IMG/VR virus record: IMGVR_UViG_3300042869_001314
Location: 1-44,714 of that record
Origin: a virus
DNA length: 44,714 bases
Strand: one strand, 5' to 3'
Position 1 is the first letter of the stretch. Each line of letters begins with the position of its first letter. Shown in pieces: positions 16,839 through 25,222 of this stretch. A program made the translations under genes and the position numbers. The notes under the pieces were generated by a model. That model ran no database searches. It saw only the letters and a list, made by a program, of their open reading frames with translations, and had not been told where the DNA came from.

Positions 16839-17099
16839 ATGAATCAGTTTCAATCATTTAAAAATCAAGTAGAAGAGACCAAAAAATTAGTTTTTGGAGA
16901 AATCGACAAAATCATTGCAGAATTAGAAGAAAACGGAGACGTATCTAAATTTTATGATAAAGGGGTAAAAAGTGCAGGTGGCAGAATTAAAAAAGGAATG
17001 CAAGCTATCAAAAAAGCGATACATCACCCAACTGTTAAATCTCATATGACCGCTCTTCAAACTGCTTCCAAAGAATTAAAAGAAAACATTGGAAAGTAA
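16839..17099 (+). CDS. Histone H1/Hc1-like DNA-binding protein
   Basis: The 86-residue basic protein resembles the small Hc1-like nucleoid proteins of Bacteroidota. The key segment is KFYDKGVKSAGGRIKKGMQAIKKAI (in part: FYDKGVKSAGGRIKKGM, residues about 38-54), matching their FYEKGNKAAGxRxRKGxQ core. The N-terminal part is a helical acidic segment. Such proteins bind DNA non-specifically. It has its own promoter and terminator immediately before gp32, so it is expressed alone. It may coat phage or host DNA. The family link supports a Bacteroidota host. Confidence 0.7.
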   Translation: MNQFQSFKNQVEETKKLVFGEIDKIIAELEENGDVSKFYDKGVKSAGGRIKKGMQAIKKAIHHPTVKSHMTALQTASKELKENIGK

Positions 17100-17122
17100 T
17101 TCTAAAAATCTTTAAAAAGAAG

Positions 17123-17152
17123 AAAGGATAACCAAAAGTTATCCTTTTTTTT
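17123..17152 (+). terminator. Rho-independent terminator after the Hc1-like gene
   Basis: Stem AAAGGATAAC / GTTATCCTTT with a CAAAA loop, followed by a T run. Confidence 0.88.
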
Positions 17153-17162
17153 GATTAAAATC

Positions 17163-17190
17163 AAAACTTTATTCTATAATTAAGTATTAT
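17163..17190 (+). promoter_or_regulatory. Early/middle-type promoter AAAACT-N16-TATTAT
   Basis: AAAACT at 17163-17168, a 16-base spacer and TATTAT at 17185-17190 before the gp32-like gene. A TATAAT at 17175-17180 is an alternative -10. Confidence 0.5.
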
Positions 17191-17222
17191 ATTATTAATA
17201 ATAACAAAAAAAAACTTATAAA

Positions 17223-18266
17223 ATGACAGATTTTTTTGACCTACCAGGAGATGCTTTTGTTAAGAAAACAAATTCATCAGAAAAAAAGACAGATCCGAAT
17301 ATCTATAATCCGGATCCAAATGCGCACAACGGATCGTATAAATCGGTTTTTCGATTTTTACCTTATGTGCATGACAAATCTCAGAGTAAATATACAAAAT
17401 ACTCTGCTAAGTTCTATAATCCTTTAACTAAGGAAACTCTTTGGGTTGATTGCCCTTCAAATGAAGGTAAATCTTCTATTCTTTGGGATATAGAAAAAGT
17501 AATTAGAAGTATCAAAGAGGAAGAGCCTGAACTTCATAGAGAATTAGATTCTAGCTTCTCAAGATGGCATAGCCATTTCTCTCCGATCTACGTTAAAAAA
17601 GATCCACAAAGACCTGAATTAGAAGGATCGGTTAAATGGTTTAAGTTTTCTTCTCAAATCAATACTTTGATTGAGGCTCAAATCAGTCCAGAAGAGGATG
17701 AATTGATCGAATCATCAAAGTCAGTAAATCCTTACCATCTTCTTCAAGGAAAAGATTTCTTATGTGCAGTTGGTAAAAAGACTAAAACTTTTAGAGATTG
17801 GAGCAAATCTAAATTCATGGAAGACGTCACTCCATTTATCTTTAAAATTGGAGATAAATCAGTTATCGTAGAAAATAACGAAAAATCAGTTAAATTAGTT
17901 CAAGAGTTTCTTAAAAAGAATACTCCTCTGATTGACGATTATCTTCATAAGTCATGGACTGAAGAGACTTATCATAAGGTTGCAGAATATACGATTTCGG
18001 TTATCTCAAATCGAACAATTTTGAACATGATACTTGACAGAACTAAAGATGAAAAAACCAAAGCCTTAATTTTAGAAAGACTTTCAGGTGCTACTTCAAC
18101 TCCTTCTAAACCGAAAGCTGAAAAATCTTTAGACATCGATGATGATATCCAGTTTAAATCTAGCAATGATCTTCCTTTTGAAGAAGAAGAATTAGTTAAA
18201 ACAAATGTACATGCTTCAGATGAAGAAGACGATGATGAATACGATTCTTTATTTAAAAATCTTTAA
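17223..18266 (+). CDS. 32: gp32-like single-strand DNA-binding protein
   Basis: The 347-residue protein matches T4 gp32 in order and spacing. RFLPY (residues about 43-47) opens the OB core, and IYVKKDPQRPELEGSVKWFKF corresponds to gp32 [20 protein letters not shown]. A Ser/Pro/Lys linker follows, then an acidic C-terminal tail ending DDDEYDSLFKNL. gp32 coats single-stranded DNA and recruits replication and recombination proteins through that tail. The Cys/His zinc site of T4 gp32 (CPVC) is absent, as only a lone CPS remains, so the core appears zinc-free. It heads a unit that includes the FEN nuclease and GroES. Confidence 0.88.
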   Translation: MTDFFDLPGDAFVKKTNSSEKKTDPNIYNPDPNAHNGSYKSVFRFLPYVHDKSQSKYTKYSAKFYNPLTKETLWVDCPSNEGKSSILWDIEKVIRSIKEEEPELHRELDSSFSRWHSHFSPIYVKKDPQRPELEGSVKWFKFSSQINTLIEAQISPEEDELIESSKSVNPYHLLQGKDFLCAVGKKTKTFRDWSKSKFMEDVTPFIFKIGDKSVIVENNEKSVKLVQEFLKKNTPLIDDYLHKSWTEETYHKVAEYTISVISNRTILNMILDRTKDEKTKALILERLSGATSTPSKPKAEKSLDIDDDIQFKSSNDLPFEEEELVKTNVHASDEEDDDEYDSLFKNL

Positions 18267-18280
18267 AAAAATAATTAGAA

Positions 18281-18580
18281 ATGAAAAGTAAACAAGCTGA
18301 AACTATACAAGAAGCTGAGATTGTCAACCAATCTCAGTCTTCTGAGGAAACAGGCCAAGCCGCTGACTCCGACCGAACCGTCCTATTAGGATCAATATCC
18401 TATAATAACGTTCAAGATTACGAAAGGTTTTTAGAAAAACTAGATATGAACCAGGCTATTTTTATCCTAATCGCTGGATGTAATTATGCTCAGTCTAGAG
18501 GTATATTAAACATGGAAGAATCTGAACTGATTTCTAAATCTATCAGAACCTTAAAGAAAAACTCATCAACTGAAGAATAA
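18281..18580 (+). CDS. Unknown small protein between gp32 and the FEN nuclease
   Basis: The 99-residue product is not recognised. It has a Gln/Glu/Ser-rich, probably disordered N-terminal third, then a helical segment (NVQDYERFLEKLDMNQAIFILIAGCNYAQ). It follows gp32 by 14 bases and abuts the FEN nuclease (TAA then ATG with no gap). Position suggests a replication accessory role, but no T4 equivalent was recognised. Confidence 0.55.
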   Translation: MKSKQAETIQEAEIVNQSQSSEETGQAADSDRTVLLGSISYNNVQDYERFLEKLDMNQAIFILIAGCNYAQSRGILNMEESELISKSIRTLKKNSSTEE

Positions 18581-19726
18581 ATGGATCTAATAATAGATGG
18601 TAACGCGTATCTTAACGTTTCTCTAAGCGTAATTAGATCAATGCTCTTTAAAGATAAGAGCATCGGTGCCAAATATTATGTGAACGACATCTTTAACGAT
18701 AACGGTGTAGTTTTAAAAGAACAAGTTAAAGTTCAGTTTAGAAATTTTTGCCTAAACTATCTTCACTCAATCATTGCACCTGTTGAATATGAAATCGATC
18801 GGGTGCATATGGTTTTTGATTCTAGAAGCTGGAGAAAGGAGTATATTAGAAACTTTTTTGCTGATAATGACTTTGAAACTGATCTTGCTCCTTCTGAATT
18901 TGAATACAAAGGAAATAGAAAAAAGAGTTCCGAAGATCATACCTATCTCTTCTTTGATTATTTTCAGCAAGAAATAATTCCAGCTTTAGTAGATAGAAGT
19001 GGAGTAAATTATTATAGAATAAAAGGAACTGAAGGTGACGACATCATTGCTTACTTATGCGAAACAATTAAGAACGATGTGCTAATCTATACAGTAGACG
19101 GAGATATTCGCCAAATGGTTCACTCAGATAACAAAAACGTGATCTTAATTTATCCTAAGCAAATGGCTAAACACAAGAAAATGTTTGTTCCTTCTGAATT
19201 TATTCCAGACGAGGCCGAAGAAGAGGAAGACAACTTCTTTTCTTTAAGCGAGTCACACATTGTCAAATCTAAGATTGATAGAATGATTTCCAAACTTAAA
19301 TCTAAAGAATATGTAGAATATACTGTAGATCCAGTTTTTGAAATATTCGATAAAATATTTAGAGGAGATAAAAAGGATAATGTTCCAAAGATGGATAAAA
19401 TGACTCCAACTAAAAGTTCTAAATTGATTGAGGAAATCCGAGAAAAATACGGAAAATCATCAATTGACTTATTAGATCAACTAGATGAATCCTTTATTTT
19501 ATTCCTAATTGACAGAATAAAATTACTAAACAAGATAAGTGAAGAGACTAAAATTTTAGAAACGAAAAAACATCTTCTGTTCAATACTAAAATTATAAGA
19601 CTGTCTTCTGTGTTTTTTCCAGACGAAGTTAAAGAATCCTGTGTCTCAAATGTAGATATTTCCCGATTTAAAAACTTCAATTTTAGAAAATTTAATGATT
19701 TAAAAAATAACCCACATACAATATGA
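18581..19726 (+). CDS. rnh: RNase H / FEN-type 5'-3' nuclease
   Basis: The 381-residue protein is a T4 RNase H (FEN superfamily) homologue that removes RNA primers and flaps on the lagging strand. Acidic metal-binding motifs are visible: MDLIIDGNAYL at the N-terminus, VHMVFDS, KGTEGDDIIAYL and YTVDGDIRQM. The helix-two-turn-helix motif FRGDKKDNVPKM lies further on. It is longer than T4 RNase H (305 residues), with an acidic insert (PDEAEEEEDN) near residue 210. It overlaps GroES by ATGA. Confidence 0.9.
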   Translation: MDLIIDGNAYLNVSLSVIRSMLFKDKSIGAKYYVNDIFNDNGVVLKEQVKVQFRNFCLNYLHSIIAPVEYEIDRVHMVFDSRSWRKEYIRNFFADNDFETDLAPSEFEYKGNRKKSSEDHTYLFFDYFQQEIIPALVDRSGVNYYRIKGTEGDDIIAYLCETIKNDVLIYTVDGDIRQMVHSDNKNVILIYPKQMAKHKKMFVPSEFIPDEAEEEEDNFFSLSESHIVKSKIDRMISKLKSKEYVEYTVDPVFEIFDKIFRGDKKDNVPKMDKMTPTKSSKLIEEIREKYGKSSIDLLDQLDESFILFLIDRIKLLNKISEETKILETKKHLLFNTKIIRLSSVFFPDEVKESCVSNVDISRFKNFNFRKFNDLKNNPHTI

Positions 19727-20022
19727 AGCCTCTATACGAAAGAGTTTTAATTAAACCAAGAGAAAAAGAAACGACCACTGCTTCTGGAATTATGTTGCCT
19801 GACAAAGCAGTAAAGAGACCTAACATTGGAATCGTTGTTGCCTGCGGAGACGGTTCAACACATAATCCGATGCTAGTTAAACCTGGAGATATTATCATCT
19901 GTAACAGATTTGCAGGTACTGAAATATCTTATAAAGGAGAGAAACATTATATGATTCTATCCAATGAAATCATGGCAATCCTAGATGATCTTAGCGATGT
20001 TTCTTTAGATGAATTTGAATAA
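19723..20022 (+). CDS. groS: GroES-type cochaperonin
   Basis: The 99-residue protein is a genuine Cpn10. It has KPLYERVLIKPREKE at the N-terminus, the mobile-loop segment TTTASGIMLPD (residues 17-27), GIVVACGDG and VKPGDIIICNRFAG. It caps the GroEL ring. T4 gp31 does this job but is highly diverged, whereas this protein looks like a bacterial GroES with an acidic C-terminal extension (DDLSDVSLDEFE). It is separate from groEL by about 8.5 kb and is translationally coupled to the FEN nuclease. Confidence 0.93.
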   Translation: MKPLYERVLIKPREKETTTASGIMLPDKAVKRPNIGIVVACGDGSTHNPMLVKPGDIIICNRFAGTEISYKGEKHYMILSNEIMAILDDLSDVSLDEFE

Positions 20023-20040
20023 CTAAAATAATTACACCAG

Positions 20041-20268
20041 ATGAGCCCAGAACTATACAGAATGTTAACCTCAATTGCTAATGCTGAAATAGATAAAGCT
20101 AGAATGACCCTATATCTATTAGGCAAACACCCTGCAGGAATCGGAGATCATTCAACTGAAGATTTCTATAAAAATGCAGATGAAGCTCTTACTAAATTGG
20201 CAGAAGCTGAAGATAAGTTAGAGTGTTTAAAAAGAAATTATGAATCTGCTTCTCTAGAATTGGTCTAA
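20041..20268 (+). CDS. Small helical protein of unknown function
   Basis: This 75-residue helical protein is not recognised (coiled-coil-like C-terminus ADEALTKLAEAEDKLECLKR). It follows GroES by 18 bases. Its 3' end overlaps by 15 bases the 3' end of a convergent late gene. Confidence 0.5.
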   Translation: MSPELYRMLTSIANAEIDKARMTLYLLGKHPAGIGDHSTEDFYKNADEALTKLAEAEDKLECLKRNYESASLELV

Positions 20269-20694
20269 TAAGTCCATTCCACTTTGGAGAAAATAGCTAG
20301 TTAATTCTTCTATTCCACCATTATATAACTGGTCAAGTTTAACAACTTGACCTTTTTCATTTGTTTTTTGATGTATAACTTCGGCATAATCTTCTCCTGC
20401 TTCTAGAACGATTAAATAGAGTTCCCCATTCCAATTAAAAGAAAAATTTGCAAATTCTCCTGAATTGTCCGCCACCAGATTTTTAGCCCCTAGATCCTTT
20501 AATAATTCTTCAAATTCCATCAATAATAAGGTTTTCCAACCTGCCTTAGGATCTTTTCCTCTTTCTCCCTTTTCAGCCCATTCTGCGGCATCATCGTGGT
20601 CCATCGAAAAATCAAAATCTTGTAATTCACCAAACTCATCAACATAAGCTTCATTGATAAAATTTTTAAATGAAAGTGCTCTTCGGTTCGACAT
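20254..20694 (-). CDS. Unknown late protein with capsid-targeting-like N-terminus
   Basis: The 146-residue acidic protein begins MSNRRALSFKNFINE, then AYVDEFGE. The F-x-x-F-I-x-E leader is the same kind as in other late proteins of the window, with a likely cut after E15. The rest is acidic alpha/beta with no recognised motif. A late-type promoter motif lies 16 bases upstream of the ATG. The gene is convergent with the small gene at 20041. Candidate packaged internal protein, by inference. Confidence 0.62.
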   Translation of the reverse strand: MSNRRALSFKNFINEAYVDEFGELQDFDFSMDHDDAAEWAEKGERGKDPKAGWKTLLLMEFEELLKDLGAKNLVADNSGEFANFSFNWNGELYLIVLEAGEDYAEVIHQKTNEKGQVVKLDQLYNGGIEELTSYFLQSGMDLLDQF

Positions 20695-20710
20695 TTCTTT
20701 TACTTTTTAA

Positions 20711-20718
20711 TTATTTAT
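20711..20718 (-). promoter_or_regulatory. Late-type promoter motif ATAAATAA
   Basis: Minus-strand ATAAATAA, 16 bases before the ATG of the gene at 20254-20694. Confidence 0.6.
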
Positions 20719-20734
20719 TTAAATAAAAACATAA

Positions 20735-21367
20735 CTATTCATTATCATAAAACATTCTGTCAGAATCTTCAGTATGCCATTTGTCAAATCCTTCACAGTT
20801 ATAATAGTCCCGGTTAACTAGATAATCAGGTCTTTCTGGAAAAGGTTTAGTTACGAACGAAGGTTCAGACCATTTAATACGGTTATTAGGTTGCAGCGCA
20901 ATCTGACCATTATCTAATAAAATAATATGATGACTTTTATGTTCTAATGGATCTTCTGCTAAGGACATATCTGTGTTAAGATCATTACTTCCCCAGTTAA
21001 TAGTAGCATAGTAGCTTCCTGAATAAAACTTATGATCCTTCATGTATACTTCCACCCTAGTATCGTACACATAAGAAAGATGCAGAAGGGTAAAGTTATA
21101 AGAAAAACAGTTCCAAATCTGTAAAAAGTGAAACGGTAGATCTGGATCCGGTAGCTCAGGTTCAGTAAGAAGAGCGTGGCTAGGCAACTTATCTCTCATT
21201 ACTCCGTTCTCTAATAGTACTTGAAACAATGCAGCTTGTCCCGGCATGCATCTCACTGACATGATTACTCCCGGCGTAAATTCTCCAAGACCCTTTTGGT
21301 GCTGGTACATGTACTCATTTCTAACGAATACTTTTAGAGGAAAAAAATTGTGCTCGATATAAGCCAC
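20735..21367 (-). CDS. Unknown late protein
   Basis: This 210-residue protein starts at GTG (MAYIEHNFFPLKVFVRNEYMY). It is rich in aromatic residues, His and Pro, and looks beta-rich and soluble. No family was recognised. A late-type promoter motif lies 16 bases upstream, and the next gene upstream is the tail sheath, separated by a terminator. A virion or assembly role is plausible but unproven. Confidence 0.6.
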   Translation of the reverse strand: MAYIEHNFFPLKVFVRNEYMYQHQKGLGEFTPGVIMSVRCMPGQAALFQVLLENGVMRDKLPSHALLTEPELPDPDLPFHFLQIWNCFSYNFTLLHLSYVYDTRVEVYMKDHKFYSGSYYATINWGSNDLNTDMSLAEDPLEHKSHHIILLDNGQIALQPNNRIKWSEPSFVTKPFPERPDYLVNRDYYNCEGFDKWHTEDSDRMFYDNE

Positions 21368-21383
21368 GTAAGATCTATTTTAA

Positions 21384-21391
21384 TTATTTAT
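21384..21391 (-). promoter_or_regulatory. Late-type promoter motif ATAAATAA
   Basis: Minus-strand ATAAATAA, 16 bases before the GTG at 21367 and just downstream of the sheath terminator. Confidence 0.6.
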
Positions 21392-21393
21392 CT

Positions 21394-21425
21394 AAATAAA
21401 AAACCCAGATCTTTCAATCTGGGTT
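21394..21425 (-). terminator. Rho-independent terminator after the tail sheath gene
   Basis: On the minus strand, stem AACCCAGAT / ATCTGGGTT with a six-base loop is followed by TTTTTTATTT. Confidence 0.85.
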
Positions 21426-21446
21426 CTAGTAATTTTTACATCAGTA

Positions 21447-24407
21447 TTAGAAGCTAGGCGTAAATCCAGTTGAATCTGAACTTAACTGTCCTCCTACTCG
21501 AGTAATAGTGATTCTATTAATGAATTTATGAATTCCTCTAGGGAAATTAACAATTACGTCGATGATCGCAGCATTATTTTCGATAACTTCATCTGTATTA
21601 TTAGATCGATCAAATACTACTTCATAAGAAGTTAACCCTCTAGCATTAACTACTGCATCCAAATAATTTTCAACAATTGTTTTAACTCTTAATCTTGTAA
21701 TCTCATCATTGAAATCAAATAAGAAATTAAACAAGATTCTAGCAAGATCCTTTTCAATAGTTGAAAGATTATCACGAACGTGAGCGTTATTTAGAGCTGA
21801 ATTTACTCGTTGGTAAGCAGTGTTGTTAGAGAACAATAAAGTTCCAAATCCTCTTCTTCTTACGATCAAATTGTGTCCAGTTGGCTCTAAAAAGTCTCTA
21901 TCTTCATTTGTCAATTCATATTCTAAACCTACTAATTCAGGATCAGTTAAAACTCCTCGTTTTCCACCTGCAACAATCAAGAATGGAGTTCCATTTTTGA
22001 ATTTTCTAACGTATAAATTAGAAACATAAGCAGCTGGTGGAACTGAAATGTTTCGTGTTCCACTTCTAACAATTAAGTTAGGGAAGTAATAAGTCGAATA
22101 AGAAGAAAGAGGAACCCCATTAACATCTTCTTCAGCAAATTTAAATGTAAAGCTTGGATTCAATGAAAGATCTCCACCTTCAGATATTAATCTAGCCGAA
22201 ACTAATTTATTAGTAGTGTCAATGAAACTAGGATCTACTGATTTTTCAAACTGATCAATAGAAGGAGTATTAAGAAGAGCCATAGCTTGCCCGTGTAGAG
22301 CTGCTAATTTTGCTAAATAATACTTAGAATTAGAGCTGATTTCTCCTTCATATGTATCTACTACATATCTGAAATCGATCAATTCCTTTCCAGCCAATGT
22401 TTGCGGAATCGCAGTGAAATCAAACAAATATTTTAAAATACTTGATTGTCTAGCTGCTGTACCATTAGGTAAAAGTTCGTCTCTTACCTTAAATCCTCTT
22501 AAATATTGACCTTTTAATTCAGAAACAAAATTATAGATTCCTTTATATACTTGAATTGTATTATTAGTAGCGTCTAATCCATCTATTTCTTCAACGCTTG
22601 GAGCCATAGTTGTGATAGTGTATTCTAATCGATATGGACTTAAAGAAGTTTCTCTTGATTCTACCGAAATAATTTTCAAGAAACGATCTCTAACATCTCC
22701 TGATTTTTTAGCTTTAATGTAATGATTTACTTTAATGTACTCATCAATTAATGATTTATTGCTAACATTGGCAGTATTAATTCCAAGTATCAGCTTATTA
22801 GGTTGTAAAATTGTAAAGTCGCTAAAGAAATTAGTATCAGCTAGGTTAAATGACTGCTTAAAATCATCTCCAGAAGAGATTTTAATTTTAACATAATCAT
22901 TTCCACTAAATGTATAGAAATTAACGTCCTGCTGATTCAATAAAGTGATATCTTGATATATAAATACTTTTACATAATTTAAAGTATTTGATCCTACGGT
23001 AATACTAAATCCATCCTGATATTTAACATAATAATTTAAAGTACCGTCAGATACAACGTCTCCGGTTTTAGTAAATCCATCGTAGTATGATTTGTATAGC
23101 TTGCTTCCTTGCATTGCAATTAAATAACTATCACCTACTGCTGGGTTAACTAAATAAAGATCTCCAATTGCAGGAGGAAGAGTTGAAATAAATGCAGATT
23201 CCGCAATAGACTGATTGATTTCAAAAATCAATTCAGCGTCAGCCGGTTTTGAATAGCTAAGAATGTCGATTAAAGGAGTGGCATCAGCTGTAGATCCATT
23301 AGTATCAAATCCTCCGTTATCTGCGGTGTATACATTTCCAGAATTTAATTCGTCGAATCCGTATCCTACTAAATCAATTCTATGAGTGTCAACTTCCTGA
23401 TCGTTAAAAGAATTGTTAGACAAATCGATAAGATCTAATTTCTTATCATCGATTGAGCAAATAACCCCAGTCTGAGGAAATAATCTGTTTATTAGCCTGT
23501 CTATCGAAATAGTTGTTCCGGTTTGATCTATAAAATTAGGGATTAAACATCCTACTAATCTACCAATAACCTTAATTTCTCTTAAAGCTAAAAATTCACT
23601 TATTCGTGCTTCAATTAAACCAGATTCATTGAAATATGTTTTATAAATCGGATCTTTAGATAATTTAATATAATTGGTCCAATCGCCGCTTACCATGATA
23701 GTTTCAACCATGTAATCTGAAATAAAATCATCAGGATGTACACACGTAGGGAATTCAATGTCTTCTCCAAATCCACTATACCATTCTTTAGCAGTAATAT
23801 CAAATCCAGTAACAGCTGCCCTCTTTGTCCAAATTGTAATATTCGATTTACCCGCGTTTACAAAAGATAATATTTTATTAGAATCTATCGAAACATTTCC
23901 AAATCCTCCAGGATTAGTTATAAAGTCATCACCTAAGGCAAGGTTTTTAGTTCTATTTAATTGATCCGAACTTGCAACCCATAATTTTCTCTTATTAAAA
24001 AAGTCAATTAGAGGATTTTGTACTGGATTAGAATCGGAATTATTAGATGAAGATTCGGTATTAAATGTCGTAAAATAAACCTGATCTTTATTTAATAACT
24101 TGTCGTCTTCATTATCAATTGGTAGAATATTTAATGCAAATACCGGTCCTTCTCTAAGAGCTACTTCAATAGATCTATGAAAAAAGCTTCCACCTTTTTC
24201 TAATTTTGAGTCGATCTCTCCAAACACTGCCTTTAGTGTTCTAAGATCGTTAATTAATACTATTGTATTAAACGGTCCAACTCTGCTTGATCCTACAATC
24301 AATCTACCCGTTGATAACGGTAAAGCTACGTTTTCGCTTTGATCAATCTCAACAGTGTACACACCGCTGGATTTAAAATTATTCAAATTGATCCTTCTTT
24401 CGGCCAT
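21447..24407 (-). CDS. 18: Contractile tail sheath protein (gp18-like)
   Basis: The 986-residue protein has the sheath layout. The N-terminal SSGVYTVEIDQS, LIVGSSRVGPFN and REGPVFALN segments are typical of the gp18 family. The C-terminal domain (residues about 850-975) carries LIVRRRGFGTLLFSNNT, NNAAIIDVIVNFPRGIHKFINRITI. The C-terminal domain forms the conserved inner layer of the sheath around the tube. It is much larger than T4 gp18 (659 residues), and the extra length lies in the middle (about 300-600), probably surface domains. A late-type promoter lies 20 bases upstream and a terminator follows, so it is transcribed alone. Confidence 0.92.
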   Translation of the reverse strand: MAERRINLNNFKSSGVYTVEIDQSENVALPLSTGRLIVGSSRVGPFNTIVLINDLRTLKAVFGEIDSKLEKGGSFFHRSIEVALREGPVFALNILPIDNEDDKLLNKDQVYFTTFNTESSSNNSDSNPVQNPLIDFFNKRKLWVASSDQLNRTKNLALGDDFITNPGGFGNVSIDSNKILSFVNAGKSNITIWTKRAAVTGFDITAKEWYSGFGEDIEFPTCVHPDDFISDYMVETIMVSGDWTNYIKLSKDPIYKTYFNESGLIEARISEFLALREIKVIGRLVGCLIPNFIDQTGTTISIDRLINRLFPQTGVICSIDDKKLDLIDLSNNSFNDQEVDTHRIDLVGYGFDELNSGNVYTADNGGFDTNGSTADATPLIDILSYSKPADAELIFEINQSIAESAFISTLPPAIGDLYLVNPAVGDSYLIAMQGSKLYKSYYDGFTKTGDVVSDGTLNYYVKYQDGFSITVGSNTLNYVKVFIYQDITLLNQQDVNFYTFSGNDYVKIKISSGDDFKQSFNLADTNFFSDFTILQPNKLILGINTANVSNKSLIDEYIKVNHYIKAKKSGDVRDRFLKIISVESRETSLSPYRLEYTITTMAPSVEEIDGLDATNNTIQVYKGIYNFVSELKGQYLRGFKVRDELLPNGTAARQSSILKYLFDFTAIPQTLAGKELIDFRYVVDTYEGEISSNSKYYLAKLAALHGQAMALLNTPSIDQFEKSVDPSFIDTTNKLVSARLISEGGDLSLNPSFTFKFAEEDVNGVPLSSYSTYYFPNLIVRSGTRNISVPPAAYVSNLYVRKFKNGTPFLIVAGGKRGVLTDPELVGLEYELTNEDRDFLEPTGHNLIVRRRGFGTLLFSNNTAYQRVNSALNNAHVRDNLSTIEKDLARILFNFLFDFNDEITRLRVKTIVENYLDAVVNARGLTSYEVVFDRSNNTDEVIENNAAIIDVIVNFPRGIHKFINRITITRVGGQLSSDSTGFTPSF

Positions 24408-24427
24408 TTCTCTAAAAATATTTTTTA

Positions 24428-24435
24428 TTATTTAT
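24428..24435 (-). promoter_or_regulatory. Late-type promoter motif ATAAATAA
   Basis: Minus-strand ATAAATAA, 20 bases before the tail sheath ATG. Confidence 0.62.
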
Positions 24436-24475
24436 TCATGCCCACACTAAATAAATCTAAAAAATGGTCAAAATC

Positions 24476-24504
24476 AAAATCCAATTTAATTTATATAGTA
24501 TAAG
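24476..24504 (+). promoter_or_regulatory. Early/middle-type promoter AAAATC-N17-TATAAG
   Basis: A slightly diverged member of the AAAACY-N16/17-TATAAT set, 14 bases before the dCTPase/dUTPase ATG and divergent from the sheath late promoter. Confidence 0.5.
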
Positions 24505-24518
24505 ATTTAAAAAATAAT

Positions 24519-24986
24519 ATGGCAAATACTGATAATCAATGTTCTGATCTTAAAATACAAGATCTTTATTCAGAATCTAAAGACACGTTAGGAGACATTA
24601 TGAATCTCCAAAAGGACACTCAGTTGAATATATACGGATACGACTTTTCTAAAATGTCTCTTCGTGAAATTATGTTTTTCTGGCATGCAAATACTCATGC
24701 TCTTATTGATGAAATTCATGAAGCAACCGACGCTCTTGGTGGAATCAAGGACGGAAGTGGCAATGCGATCTGGAAGTACTGGAAGAGTGACTATTCAAAA
24801 TACCAAAATATGAAATTCTCGGATCTATCTGAATCAGACCAGTTAGAATGTAAGTTTGAAATCATCGACATTCTTCATTTCTTTTTAAATATGGCTACTT
24901 CAATTGGCATGACTCCACAAGAAATGTTTAACATGTACATGAGTAAGAATCAGGAGAACCGGGATCGTCAAGCTAGAGGATACTAA
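24519..24986 (+). CDS. 56: Dimeric dCTPase/dUTPase (gp56-type all-alpha pyrophosphatase)
   Basis: The 155-residue all-alpha protein has the dUTPase_2/MazG-type metal site: ALIDEIHEA (E65, E68) and CKFEIIDILHF (E114, D117). The family signature at the end, SKNQENRDRQARGY, contacts the base. T4 gp56 has the same architecture and hydrolyses dCTP and dUTP to the monophosphates, keeping unmodified dC out of T4 DNA and feeding gp42. With the hydroxymethylase at 34606 and the dCMP deaminase, this fits a T4-like pyrimidine pathway. Whether it acts on dCTP as well as dUTP cannot be read from sequence. Confidence 0.85.
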   Translation: MANTDNQCSDLKIQDLYSESKDTLGDIMNLQKDTQLNIYGYDFSKMSLREIMFFWHANTHALIDEIHEATDALGGIKDGSGNAIWKYWKSDYSKYQNMKFSDLSESDQLECKFEIIDILHFFLNMATSIGMTPQEMFNMYMSKNQENRDRQARGY

Positions 24987-25000
24987 AATAACAAATAAAT

Positions 25001-25222
25001 ATGGAAAATCAAAATGGCCAATTTAACGTCAACGTAAATCTTAAAGATGCAGAGGACATTAAATGCGAACAGTGTGAATCTCTTGTTTTTGAAGAGAAAA
25101 TCATGATTAAAAAAATAAGTAAATTCCTGACCGGATCAGATCGAGATAGTATTTCTCCTATTCCAGTTATTGCATGTGCTAAATGTGGTAATATTAACGA
25201 TATGTTTAAACCTAAACTATGA
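25001..25222 (+). CDS. Small zinc-ribbon protein
   Basis: The 73-residue protein has two CxxC pairs (CEQC at residues 23-26 and CAKC at 59-62) that can bind one zinc ion, with MIKKISKFLTG between them. The same pattern occurs in small T4-like phage proteins of unknown function. It overlaps the polymerase start by four bases (ATGA) and is therefore coupled to it. Confidence 0.7.
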   Translation: MENQNGQFNVNVNLKDAEDIKCEQCESLVFEEKIMIKKISKFLTGSDRDSISPIPVIACAKCGNINDMFKPKL

